NCBI GenBank assembly: GCA_902515985.1
Contig: CABXWY010000003.1
Location: 1 to 64,000, forward strand
DNA from: an uncultured Pelagibacteraceae bacterium
GTDB taxonomy: Bacteria; Pseudomonadota; Alphaproteobacteria; Pelagibacterales; Pelagibacteraceae
Direction of reading: 5' to 3'
Length of the DNA: 64,000 bases
Within the stretch, counting starts at the first letter, position 1; each line of letters starts with the position of its first letter. This document shows, piece by piece, positions 8,759 to 18,762 of the stretch. The notes under the pieces were generated by a model, which was given only the letters and a program-made list of their open reading frames with translations, was not told the DNA's origin and did not search any database. The position numbers were made by a program, and so were the translations under genes.

Positions 8759-11493
8759 TTAAAATTGGATATTGGGTGCCTTTCACACTCATTTTCTTTA
8801 ATTTTCCAACAAATTGAACATTTTTTTCCCTTTGCTTTTGAAGTTTTAACTTCTATCTGATCTTTTAGTTTTTCATCCAAAACGACATTTGCAAGTGAAG
8901 TAATGCATATTTCTGAAAAATCATAATTTTTTGCAAGGTCATAAAGATCTTTACTTAGTTTAATATCAACTGCTGTTTCTAAACTAGATCCAATTATCTT
9001 CGTTGCTCTTTTTTCCTCAATACTGATATTGGTAATGTCTCTTATTTTATTTATTTTTTCCCAATTTTTATTAAGTTCTTCATTTTTCCAGGATTTTGGA
9101 AATTCTGGAAATTTTTTTAAATGAACACTGTTTTTTTCATCTTGATTTAAAAGGCTAAAAATTTCCTCAGTAGTAAATGATAAAATTGGAGCAAACCATT
9201 TTAATAAAACATCTAAGATTGTATTTAATATTAAAATACAGTTTTGTCTCTTTTCTGAATTTTTATTATCACAATATAAAGTGTCCTTTCTAATATCAAA
9301 ATAAAATGAAGATAAATCTACTGTACAAAAATTTAGTAATTCTTTGTATAAAACATGAAAATTATACTCCTTAAAATTTGCATTGAATTTTTCGTTTAAT
9401 ACATACAATTTATGTAACATTAGTTTTTCAAGTTCTGGGAGTTTGTTTAAATCAATTTTGTTATATTCTTGTTCTAAATAATTATCATTTATATTTCCCA
9501 TTAAATATCTGAATGTATTTCTTATCTTTCTATATGCTTCGGCATGTTGCTCTAAAATAGAATAGTCTATTCGTAAATCTTCTGAATAATCAGATGCAGC
9601 CACCCAAACTCTAAGAATGTCTGCTCCATATTTTTTTAAAATATCTTCAGGGAAGATTTGATTTCCTAAAGACTTTGACATTTTCAAACCCTTGCCATCC
9701 ATTACAAACCCATGAGATAAAATACTTTCATAAGGAGCTCTTCCTCTAGTTCCACAAGATTCTAGTAAAGACGAATGGAACCATCCTCTGTGTTGATCAG
9801 ATCCTTCTAAATACATTGATGCAGGCCATTTTAAATCCTCTCTTTTTTCTAAAACAAATGAATGTGTAGACCCGCTATCAAACCAGACCTCAACAATATC
9901 TTTTAATTGAATATAATCATCTGCTTTATATTTGCTTCCTAAAAATTTTTGAGGTTCATCAGAAAACCAACAATCTGATCCTTCTTTTTCATAAATAGCT
10001 GCAATATTTTCAAACACTTCTTCATCTGCTAAAACTTTACCATCTGATTTGGATATAAATATAGGTAATGGAACTCCCCAAACTCTTTGTCTAGAAACAC
10101 ACCAATCTGGCCGAGTTTCTATCATTGATCTTAATCTCTCCTTACCTTTTGAAGGATAAAATTCTGTATCATCAATTGCCTTTAAAGCTTTATCTCTTAA
10201 TTTATGGCTTTCCATAGAAATAAACCATTGAGGTGTAGCTCTATGAACTAGGGGAGCTTTTGATCTCCAAGAATGAGGATACGAGTGATTTAGTTTTCCA
10301 TTAGCTAGTAAATTTTTTTCATTTTTAAGTTTTTCAATAACAATTGGATTTGCTTTAAAAATATGAATGCCTTCAAAATTTAAAACATGTTTTGTATATT
10401 TTCCGTCATCATCAACTGTTTCAACAGCTTTAATATTATTATTTAAACATAAATTAAAATCATCTGGTCCATGGCTTGGTGCACAATGAACTATACCTGA
10501 GCCCTGTTCCGTAGTAACGAATCTAGCTTCAAGCATTGGTATATCATAGTCATACCCTAATTTATTGAATGGATGTAAACAAATTGTTTCGTGAAAATCA
10601 GATCCTTTAATTTCACTAACAATTTTATAATCTTTAATTTCGCAATCTTCTAAAACACTCTTCAAAAGATCTTTTGCAACAACTATTTTTCTATTTATGA
10701 AATCATTTTTATCGTTTATTTGAACTACAACGTACTTTAAAGCCTGGTTATAAGCCAAAGCTTTATTTGCGGGTATTGTCCATGGAGTAGTTGTCCAAAT
10801 AATAACCTCTGTATTCAAAAGATCTTTTGTTTTTGTTTCTTTTACGGGAAATGAGACATAAATCGTATCTGATGTATGATCCATATACTCAACCTCTGCA
10901 TCAGCAAGAGCAGTTTTTTCTACAGTGGACCATAAAACTGGTTTGTACCCCCTATACAAACTTCCCTCTTTTAAGAATTTTCCTAACTCTCTTACTATTT
11001 GAGCCTCAGCGTCATAACTCATTGTAGAATAGTAATTTTCCCAATCACCAATAACTCCGAGCCTTTTAAATTGCTCTTTATGAACTTTTATCCATTTGTT
11101 TGCAAACTCTCTGCACTCTTTTCTAAATTCGACAATTGGAACATCATTTTTATTTTTTTTATTTTTTTTATATTGCTCCTCTATCTTCCATTCAATAGGT
11201 AAGCCGTGACAATCCCATCCTGGTACATAAACTGAGTCTTTACCGTCCATTTGATGAAATTTTGTAATTATATCTTTTAAAATTTTATTAAACGCAGTAC
11301 CCATGTGAATATTTCCATTTGCGTATGGGGGTCCATCATGAAGAACGAATTTTTCTTTACCCTTATTATTTTTTCTTAATAACTTATACAGATCGATTTT
11401 GTTCCAATGCTCCATGATTTTAGGTTCTTTCACTGGCAGATTTGCTTTCATTGAAAAAGCGGTTTTAGGTAAATTTATCTGATCTTTGCTCAT
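8755..11493 (-). CDS. ileS: Isoleucyl-tRNA synthetase
   Basis: IleS charges tRNA-Ile and edits misactivated valine. It is a class I synthetase: the HIGH-type motif HMGT lies near residue 63, the KMSKS loop (KMSKSLGN) near residue 597, and the editing domain (TTTPWTIP and HCAPSHGPDD) lies in between. At 912 residues it is of bacterial type. The C-terminal zinc-knuckle is shortened: CSICW and one further Cys in ECERHP are present, but the protein ends soon after, without the usual final Cys pair. It overlaps ribF upstream and lspA downstream by four bases each. Confidence 0.97.
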   Translation of the reverse strand: MSKDQINLPKTAFSMKANLPVKEPKIMEHWNKIDLYKLLRKNNKGKEKFVLHDGPPYANGNIHMGTAFNKILKDIITKFHQMDGKDSVYVPGWDCHGLPIEWKIEEQYKKNKKNKNDVPIVEFRKECREFANKWIKVHKEQFKRLGVIGDWENYYSTMSYDAEAQIVRELGKFLKEGSLYRGYKPVLWSTVEKTALADAEVEYMDHTSDTIYVSFPVKETKTKDLLNTEVIIWTTTPWTIPANKALAYNQALKYVVVQINDKNDFINRKIVVAKDLLKSVLEDCEIKDYKIVSEIKGSDFHETICLHPFNKLGYDYDIPMLEARFVTTEQGSGIVHCAPSHGPDDFNLCLNNNIKAVETVDDDGKYTKHVLNFEGIHIFKANPIVIEKLKNEKNLLANGKLNHSYPHSWRSKAPLVHRATPQWFISMESHKLRDKALKAIDDTEFYPSKGKERLRSMIETRPDWCVSRQRVWGVPLPIFISKSDGKVLADEEVFENIAAIYEKEGSDCWFSDEPQKFLGSKYKADDYIQLKDIVEVWFDSGSTHSFVLEKREDLKWPASMYLEGSDQHRGWFHSSLLESCGTRGRAPYESILSHGFVMDGKGLKMSKSLGNQIFPEDILKKYGADILRVWVAASDYSEDLRIDYSILEQHAEAYRKIRNTFRYLMGNINDNYLEQEYNKIDLNKLPELEKLMLHKLYVLNEKFNANFKEYNFHVLYKELLNFCTVDLSSFYFDIRKDTLYCDNKNSEKRQNCILILNTILDVLLKWFAPILSFTTEEIFSLLNQDEKNSVHLKKFPEFPKSWKNEELNKNWEKINKIRDITNISIEEKRATKIIGSSLETAVDIKLSKDLYDLAKNYDFSEICITSLANVVLDEKLKDQIEVKTSKAKGKKCSICWKIKENECERHPISNFK

Positions 11494-12422
11494 TTAAAAT
11501 TTTTTGCTTGTATAACGTCTTTTTTAATTTGTTTTTTTAATTCTTCTATACTTTTAAATTTTTTCTCACCTCTTATAAAATTTAAAAACTCAACAGTTAG
11601 CTGTTTATTATAAAGATTTCTTTTAAAATTAAAAATGTTTACTTCTAAAAGAATTTTTTTTTGATTAAATGTTGGCCTAAAACCTAAATTTGCAATACCT
11701 TTTAAATTTTTCTTAGTTTTATTTATAAAAATTTTTACTGCATACACTCCTGGTTTAGCTATAACATAATTTTTAATATCTATATTGCAAGTTGGGAAAC
11801 CAATAGTCTTACCTAATCTTCTTCCGTATTGTACAATTCCCTGAATGGACCAATTTCTATCTAAGTATTTATTGGCAGTAGAGATTTGTCCTTTCTCTAA
11901 AAGTTTCCTTATAGATGTTGAAGATATAATCTTTTTCTTTTTTTTTAAAGGTGATGGATTTATTATTCTATATTTAAATTTTTTTTCGAAAAATTTTAAT
12001 AATTTTACATCTCCCTCACGCTTATTTCCAAATCGAAAATTATTACTTACAAAAATTAATTTTGCAGATAATTTTTTATAAAGGAATTTTTCAATAAATT
12101 GATTACATTTTATCTTTGAAAATTTTAAGTCAAATTTCTTGTTAATAACAAAATCAACCTTAAATTTTTTTAAAATATCTAACTTTTGATCAAAGTTGGA
12201 TATTCTATAATTTTTAATTTTTTTAAAAAAAAACATTTTAGGGATTGGATCAAATGTCACTACCCCAATTTTATATTTTTTTCTTTTTTTTAATATCAAC
12301 GCTTTTTTAAATAATTTTTGATGTCCTAAATGAACGCCATCAAAATTACCAATTAATATAATTGAGTTTTTGTGTTTTTTTTGTACGTCAAAATTTTTGT
12401 AATATTTTATTTTATTTACCAT
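11490..12422 (-). CDS. ribF: Bifunctional riboflavin kinase / FAD synthetase
   Basis: RibF converts riboflavin to FMN and then FAD. The N-terminal nucleotidyltransferase domain shows IGNFDGVHLGHQKL and a SSTSIRKLL block. The C-terminal kinase domain shows GRRLGKTIGFPTCNI, and the family's usual Glu-rich strand is visible near LEVNIFNF. The 310 residues match the family. The middle is unusually lysine-rich, as expected from the base composition. It overlaps the HAD gene by seven bases and ileS by four. Confidence 0.95.
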   Translation of the reverse strand: MVNKIKYYKNFDVQKKHKNSIILIGNFDGVHLGHQKLFKKALILKKRKKYKIGVVTFDPIPKMFFFKKIKNYRISNFDQKLDILKKFKVDFVINKKFDLKFSKIKCNQFIEKFLYKKLSAKLIFVSNNFRFGNKREGDVKLLKFFEKKFKYRIINPSPLKKKKKIISSTSIRKLLEKGQISTANKYLDRNWSIQGIVQYGRRLGKTIGFPTCNIDIKNYVIAKPGVYAVKIFINKTKKNLKGIANLGFRPTFNQKKILLEVNIFNFKRNLYNKQLTVEFLNFIRGEKKFKSIEELKKQIKKDVIQAKNFK

Positions 12423-13231
12423 TTTAAGTGTGATTGATAATAATTAATCTTTACATTGTATTTTAATTGAACTTTTTCAATATTTTTATCTATTTCTTTT
12501 TTATGTATACCCGACGATATTAGCATAGAGTCGAAATTTTGAATATTAGCTCCTTTGATATCCGTATTAAGATTATCTCCAATACACAATATATTTTTAT
12601 TTTTTATGTCTGCAGCTTGTTGATATACTGGTGGATAAGGTTTGCCAAAATATTCAACCTTTCCTCCAAGATCTTCGAATATTTTTGCTACCGAGCCTGC
12701 ACAATATTCTGTAACATTGCCTCTATCTACAATTAAATCAGGGTTTGTACATATCATTATTTTACCAATTACATTTTTAAATATTTCTTTATAATATTTT
12801 AAGTCCTCTTCATATTCTTCGAAAAGTCCTGTGCACAATATAAAATTAGATTGTTCTAAATTATCAGTTTTATTTTTTTCAAACAGTTTAAAAAGATCAA
12901 AATCTCTTGGGGGTCCAATATGATAAAATTTCTTTTCTTTATAATTTTTTTCTAAATGTTTTAGTGCAGATTCCCCAGATGTATAAACTTTGCTACATTT
13001 ATTTTTATCTAATCCCATCTTTTTTAAGAATTCAATTACTGTTTTATTTGGTCTTGGTGCATTAGTTAGCAAAATATATTTCTTATTTAATTTTTCTAAT
13101 TCGTCTAAAACATTAACAGAATTTTGATGAAGACTTATTCCGTTATGAAGCACTCCCCAAATATCAATAAAGAAGACATCGTAGCTGTTCGCTACTGACT
13201 TCAGTCCTAAATCATCTAAATTTTTCGGCAT
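12416..13231 (-). CDS. HAD-superfamily hydrolase, subfamily IIA (TIGR01459-like)
   Basis: This predicted phosphatase has the HAD motifs FFIDIWGVLHNG (nucleophile Asp), LLTNAPRP (motif II), a lysine in GKPYPPVYQ and CIGDNLNTDIKGA (motif IV). The arrangement is the NagD/4-nitrophenylphosphatase-like class IIA type, and the FIDIWGVLH variant is typical of the alphaproteobacterial TIGR01459 family. The substrate is unknown. It is the first gene of the minus-strand ribF-ileS-lspA-pgi operon, starting about 120 bases from the divergent groES start. Confidence 0.82.
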   Translation of the reverse strand: MPKNLDDLGLKSVANSYDVFFIDIWGVLHNGISLHQNSVNVLDELEKLNKKYILLTNAPRPNKTVIEFLKKMGLDKNKCSKVYTSGESALKHLEKNYKEKKFYHIGPPRDFDLFKLFEKNKTDNLEQSNFILCTGLFEEYEEDLKYYKEIFKNVIGKIMICTNPDLIVDRGNVTEYCAGSVAKIFEDLGGKVEYFGKPYPPVYQQAADIKNKNILCIGDNLNTDIKGANIQNFDSMLISSGIHKKEIDKNIEKVQLKYNVKINYYQSHLKW

Positions 13232-13298
13232 TTAGGAGATATAGCTTAAAAAAATCAATATTTCTTGGTTTTTTAAGGTTTAAATTGCTTGATGATAT

Positions 13299-13330
13299 CT
13301 TGAAATAATAGCAAAGCATCTTTATATGAT
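13299..13330 (+). promoter_or_regulatory. Candidate heat-shock (RpoH/sigma-32) promoter of groESL
   Basis: CTTGAAA at 13299-13305 is a perfect sigma-32-type -35 element. After a 14-base spacer it is followed by CTTTATATGAT beginning at 13320, an A/T-rich -10. The groES start is 33 bases downstream of the -10 start. The same -35 and the same 14-base spacer occur upstream of hsp20 at 30586. No CIRCE-like inverted repeat was seen here. Confidence 0.55.
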
Positions 13331-13352
13331 CCACATATTTATAGGAGTTTTT

Positions 13353-13646
13353 ATGAAATTTAAACCTTTGCACGATAGAGTGCTTATTGAAGTTCTAGAT
13401 GGCAGTGAAAAAACTGCGGGTGGAATAATCATACCAGACACGGCTCAGGAAAAACCACAAGAAGGTAAAGTTGTTGCTGTAGGAGGAGGAGCTAAAACTG
13501 AAGACGGAAAAATAATCCCAATGGATGTTAAAGTTGGAGATAAAGTTCTTTTCGGCAAATGGTCTGGTACAGAAGTTAAAATTGATGGAAAAGAGTACAG
13601 CATAATGAAAGAGTCAGACATTATGGGTATTTCAACAGGAAAATAA
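13353..13646 (+). CDS. groES: Co-chaperonin GroES
   Basis: GroES is the lid of the GroEL folding chamber. The protein [11 protein letters not shown]...GGIIIPDTA...[11 protein letters not shown] is typical, including the mobile loop [14 protein letters not shown] chose the ATG at 13353 because a strong ribosome site AGGAG lies at 13343-13347 and the family begins at this point; the longer frame from 13326 adds nine unlikely residues. groEL follows 15 bases after the stop, as in nearly all bacteria. A heat-shock-type promoter candidate lies upstream. Confidence 0.97.
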   Translation: MKFKPLHDRVLIEVLDGSEKTAGGIIIPDTAQEKPQEGKVVAVGGGAKTEDGKIIPMDVKVGDKVLFGKWSGTEVKIDGKEYSIMKESDIMGISTGK

Positions 13647-15317
<1,671 letters not shown>

Positions 15318-15343
15318 TCCCCATTGTTCTCAAACAAAAATTC

Positions 15344-15375
15344 AAAAAGGGCAGTTTTTACTGCCCTTTTTTTTT
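15344..15375 (+). terminator. Rho-independent terminator of groESL
   Basis: AAAAAGGGCAG (15344-15354) pairs perfectly with CTGCCCTTTTT (15361-15371) around a six-base loop, and the T-run continues to 15375. It lies 27 bases after the groEL stop. Confidence 0.93.
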
Positions 15376-15442
15376 ATCTGTACTAAAATCATTAGTGATG
15401 AAGGAATGATGAAGGATTTGGAATATCTTGTTAAACTATAAT

Positions 15443-16579
15443 ATGAAAGAAAAAATTTATCATTTCAAATCAGACAAATATATTTCTGGAAGAAATAATC
15501 CAGACGCAAAAAAACTGATAAAAATTTGGAATTTAATTCATAAAAAGTCTGATTTAGATTTAACCCCTGAACCAATAGATAATTACAATAAGTATTGCTT
15601 ACCCTTTAAAGGTATTTCAAAATTTAAGGATGGAACAACCGAATATGATGGAGAAATGTTGGGATATCTAAATCGTAAAAATAAAATAGAAAGATATTTT
15701 GATTGCCCTCATGGAAAAGGAATTAATTTTTCCTTACATGGATTTAAATTTATATTTAATGGTTATTGGAAGTACGGTTTTGCTCATGGCAAAGGTATTT
15801 TTTTGAATAGTTATGGTGAATTTTTTGTTGGTATTTGGAAAAAAGGTTATTTTAGCAAACTTATACATGAGTTTAAATGGTCACCAGGAATAAATGATAA
15901 AAAATTCCATTTAGGAAAACTTACAAAAGTTAAAAAACCAAAAAAAAATGAATCTATGAATTGTTATTATCCTTTTAGAGTAAAACCAGGAGAAAGTAAT
16001 TTGTATAGTAACTTTGGTGTTAATGCGAATTTTGAAGTTTTAGATCTTAATGCCAATTATTGTTTAAGTAGAGGAGGAGTAACAGATGGCATCCCAGATC
16101 CTGAACAAAGTGTGGAGGAATTGATGGAAATTCATTCAGATGAAGAGTTTTTTAGAGATAATTATATTTTAGGAAAAAAAAATAATATTATAAATTTAAA
16201 AACCCCTAGAATAAAAGAATTAACTACCGAGGATTATTATCCCGATAAACACAAAAAAAATTTTGATGAAACTCAAATTATTGAGGAAATCGGTCATAGA
16301 GGTTTTTTAGTATTGTGTGATTATTCAAAAAAAGAGGATTTTAAAGTTTATAAAAATGGAAAATTACTAAAGATTTATAATAAAAAATATGACCATAAAA
16401 ATTTGGAATTATTTACTAATAAATTCAATTCTTACTGCGTTATTGAAAAAGACGGTGCTCATTTAGCAGTAAAAGATAAAACTATACCTTATGGTGTCAA
16501 TTTTATTCTTCTGGGTGAAAGATCTAATTTGAAACCTGGTGGAAGAGTTAGATTCGTAAGAAAATTTAAAAAAAAATAA
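15443..16579 (+). CDS. MORN-repeat-like protein of unknown function
   Basis: I do not recognise a named family for this 378-residue protein. Residues around 90-130 contain at least one clear MORN-type unit, FNGYWKYGFAHGKGIF followed by GEFFVGIWKKG, and a degenerate one before it (YDGEMLGYL, then CPHGKGINF). The C-terminal third ends in a basic beta-rich segment (GGRVRFVRKFKKK). There is no signal peptide or membrane helix. I chose the ATG at 15443; the frame extends to a TTG at 15428. It sits between the groEL terminator and a sulfotransferase cassette, in a region that looks accessory. MORN motifs are usually tied to membrane or protein contacts, but no function can be assigned. Confidence 0.65.
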   Translation: MKEKIYHFKSDKYISGRNNPDAKKLIKIWNLIHKKSDLDLTPEPIDNYNKYCLPFKGISKFKDGTTEYDGEMLGYLNRKNKIERYFDCPHGKGINFSLHGFKFIFNGYWKYGFAHGKGIFLNSYGEFFVGIWKKGYFSKLIHEFKWSPGINDKKFHLGKLTKVKKPKKNESMNCYYPFRVKPGESNLYSNFGVNANFEVLDLNANYCLSRGGVTDGIPDPEQSVEELMEIHSDEEFFRDNYILGKKNNIINLKTPRIKELTTEDYYPDKHKKNFDETQIIEEIGHRGFLVLCDYSKKEDFKVYKNGKLLKIYNKKYDHKNLELFTNKFNSYCVIEKDGAHLAVKDKTIPYGVNFILLGERSNLKPGGRVRFVRKFKKK

Positions 16580-16601
16580 ATTCAATATCACCCACTTTTC
16601 A

Positions 16602-16803
16602 ATGAAGTCATCTTTTGAATTGCTTTTGAATTCGGTTTGTAAAATGATGAATGATGATGAATGTTTTTCTAATAAGTCAGTAAATAGTAGTATTTTTGAA
16701 ACCAGTATGAGAATGTAATACGGTTCCAGTCCAGAACGCTTCAAAAACAAAAATTATACAAATTAAAAACCCTCAGAGATTAATTTCTGGGGGTTTTTTT
16801 TTT
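16602..16803 (+). repeat. Untranslated module A, related to module B at 19795-19982
   Basis: This stretch and the one at 19795 share GAATTGCTT (16617-16625), a similar GATGAA-rich middle, and an exact 13-base block ATGAGAATGTAAT (16707-16719). These lie 90 bases apart here and 91 bases apart in module B, and each copy ends in a rho-independent terminator. A 38-codon frame (16602-16718) exists here but is not shared in a convincing way by the other copy. It may be a small RNA, a 3' regulatory element or the remnant of a duplicated gene; which one cannot be told from the sequence. Confidence 0.5.
16766..16803 (+). terminator. Rho-independent terminator after module A
   Basis: AACCCTCAGA (16768-16777) pairs with TCTGGGGGTT (16786-16795) with one G-T wobble and an eight-base loop, followed by a run of T to 16803. 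It lies just upstream of the arylsulfotransferase-like gene and separates it from the region before. Confidence 0.85.
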
Positions 16804-16827
16804 AAAGAATTAGTTTATTAATCAATT

Positions 16828-18204
16828 ATGTTTAAAAAGTTTTTTACCTATCCTGTATTTCTAGTCTTGTTTTTGTCTTTTATCGGAGCAATGGGATTTG
16901 GTGCAATTGTGAAATGTAACTATGTCGGTAACTGCGACGGTAATAAGATTTATAAATTTTTGCAAAAACCAGTGATGTTTATTGCTTCAGTTCCAGTAAA
17001 TATTAGAAAAATCATTAAGTTTAGAACCTTTAATCTTGATAAACCCCAAAAATTAACTAAACACAAAGATAAAAAAAGATTTGAACAATTTATTCCAAAT
17101 AAAAGAAACGCTCTTTTAGTATTGCCTCGATATGATCATAGTCTAAGCAGATCAGTCGTTGATATAGTTGATTTAAATAACTTTGAAGTCATACATACAT
17201 ACAAACATGATATCGCGGAAATGAATGATCAAGTTACAAATACTAAAGAATTTCCAAGAATTAAAATTGATAATAGTCCTATAAGATTTTTATATCGTCA
17301 CCCTTTATTATTAAGTGATGGATCATTAATAAGTGATAGTGACTATTCCATAGAGTTCAAAATTGATTTTTGTTCAAATTTAAAATGGATAAACGATCAG
17401 AGGATATTTCACCATAGTAAAATGTTAGATCATGAAGGAAATATTTGGGTAGGAGGTCAAATGAACCCTAAATCTAAATATGTTAAGAAATACCAACCTG
17501 TTGGTTTAAGGGATGATTTTATGGATGATTCTATTGTGAAAATTAATACTGATGGAAAAATACTTTACGAAAAAAGTGTAACGGAAATTTTAATCGAGAA
17601 TAAAATTGTCCCTGAAAAAAACTTTATATTAAACTCTATTAAACATGATTTAGAGGACCCCGTACATCTTAACGATATTGAACCAGCATTAAGTGACACT
17701 AAATATTGGAAAAAAGGTGATGTATTTATAAATAATCTGCACTTTTCTGCTATTATGCACTACAGACCAAGTACCAATAAATTAATTAATTATATTAGCG
17801 GTCCTTTTACATCACAACACGATGTTGATATTATTTCAGATAAAGAAATTTCAATTTTTAATAACAACAATTTTGTTGTTGAAAATCAATATTCAGAAGT
17901 AGTCATTTATAATTTTGAGACAAAAAAATTTAGAACATTATTTAATGATCAATTACAAAAAAATAACTTTAAAACAGCGGCAGGAGGTCTTTCTCATATA
18001 TTTAATGATGGTGCATTAATGGTTGATGAACAATATCACGGAAGGATTATTCTATTTAACAATGAAGGTGAAAAAGAATGGGAATTTGTTAATGTAGACA
18101 AAAATGGAGATATTGGATATATATTTTGGAGTAGAGTCATAGAAGATGTAAGATTTATTAAACAATTTAAATCATTAGTAGAAAATAAAAAATGTACAAA
18201 TTAA
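16828..18204 (+). CDS. Arylsulfotransferase-like (ASST family) membrane-anchored beta-propeller protein
   Basis: The protein resembles the PAPS-independent arylsulfotransferase (ASST) family, which moves sulfate between phenolic esters in the periplasm or at the cell surface. A single N-terminal membrane helix (about residues 8-28) anchors it. The rest is propeller-like with ASST hallmarks: HHSKMLDHEGNIWVGGQ, DPVHLNDIEPA, SQHDVDIIS, and GGLSHIFNDGALMVDEQ. Several conserved His residues are present in these blocks. The next gene overlaps its end by 13 bases, and a P-loop sulfotransferase lies two genes on, so this is a sulfation-themed cassette. Activity and substrate are unknown; some family members may be structural or signalling proteins. 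Confidence 0.72.
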   Translation: MFKKFFTYPVFLVLFLSFIGAMGFGAIVKCNYVGNCDGNKIYKFLQKPVMFIASVPVNIRKIIKFRTFNLDKPQKLTKHKDKKRFEQFIPNKRNALLVLPRYDHSLSRSVVDIVDLNNFEVIHTYKHDIAEMNDQVTNTKEFPRIKIDNSPIRFLYRHPLLLSDGSLISDSDYSIEFKIDFCSNLKWINDQRIFHHSKMLDHEGNIWVGGQMNPKSKYVKKYQPVGLRDDFMDDSIVKINTDGKILYEKSVTEILIENKIVPEKNFILNSIKHDLEDPVHLNDIEPALSDTKYWKKGDVFINNLHFSAIMHYRPSTNKLINYISGPFTSQHDVDIISDKEISIFNNNNFVVENQYSEVVIYNFETKKFRTLFNDQLQKNNFKTAAGGLSHIFNDGALMVDEQYHGRIILFNNEGEKEWEFVNVDKNGDIGYIFWSRVIEDVRFIKQFKSLVENKKCTN

Positions 18205-18404
18205 TTTTAACAACTCTTTTATTTTTTTTTACAACCACTTCGTCTTTTGCCTATTTAGGTGCTGGTATGGGTGGAGGAGCGATTGCAGCAACTATTGGTA
18301 TTATTGTTGCAATTTTTGCTGCACTTTTTGGATTGATTTGGTTTCCAATAAAAAGACTGCTAAAAAAAAGAAAAGAAAATCAACAACAAAATAAGGTTGA
18401 TTAA
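18192..18404 (+). CDS. Small membrane protein with signal peptide
   Basis: This 70-residue protein has an N-terminal signal sequence ending near SSFAYLG, a Gly/Ala-rich segment (GAGMGGGAIAATIG), one strong membrane helix, and a basic tail (WFPIKRLLKKRKE). It overlaps the arylsulfotransferase-like gene by 13 bases, so the two are probably translated together. A short membrane partner would fit this arrangement, but I cannot name a function. The start ATG at 18192 gives the complete signal peptide. Confidence 0.65.
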   Translation: MYKLILTTLLFFFTTTSSFAYLGAGMGGGAIAATIGIIVAIFAALFGLIWFPIKRLLKKRKENQQQNKVD

Positions 18405-18762
18405 TCAATTTTTAATAATTTTTTCTGTAATAATTGTTTATGAATTTATAAGATATGTTAAATTAATAGACATTGTTCGGTCAAACTTAAAAATATATCG
18501 AAAAATACTAAAATTATTTAAATTTAAAAATGTATCTGATTTTAGAAAAGAAAAATTAATACTTAATTATTCAAAATCACTTTTCATAGTATCAATAAAA
18601 ATATTTACTATACTCATCTCTATATTAATTTTTATGTACATATTAGATTTATTATCTCACTCATTTTTAAATTTAGTTATTTCAATTTTGGGCATTATTG
18701 AATTAACTATAGTTTTTATAATTTATCATCTACTTCGAAAAAAATATGATGCAAAACTATAG
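18397..18762 (+). CDS. Small membrane protein of unknown function
   Basis: I do not recognise this 121-residue protein. It has a hydrophobic N-terminus, a basic central stretch rich in Lys and Arg, and two adjacent C-terminal membrane helices. The only plausible start is TTG at 18397, with AAGG directly before it, overlapping the upstream stop by eight bases; the weak start makes the exact N-terminus uncertain. The end overlaps the sulfotransferase start by 17 bases, so it belongs to the same transcription unit. Confidence 0.5.
   Translation: MINQFLIIFSVIIVYEFIRYVKLIDIVRSNLKIYRKILKLFKFKNVSDFRKEKLILNYSKSLFIVSIKIFTILISILIFMYILDLLSHSFLNLVISILGIIELTIVFIIYHLLRKKYDAKL

Noticed and set aside
16722-16732. 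GGTTCCAGTCC resembling a tRNA T-loop
   Set aside because: No acceptor stem, anticodon arm or D-loop can be built around it.
16463-16750. A 95-codon minus-strand frame at the MORN-like gene end
   Set aside because: Overlaps the MORN-like coding end and module A in antisense; no start signal or recognisable domain.
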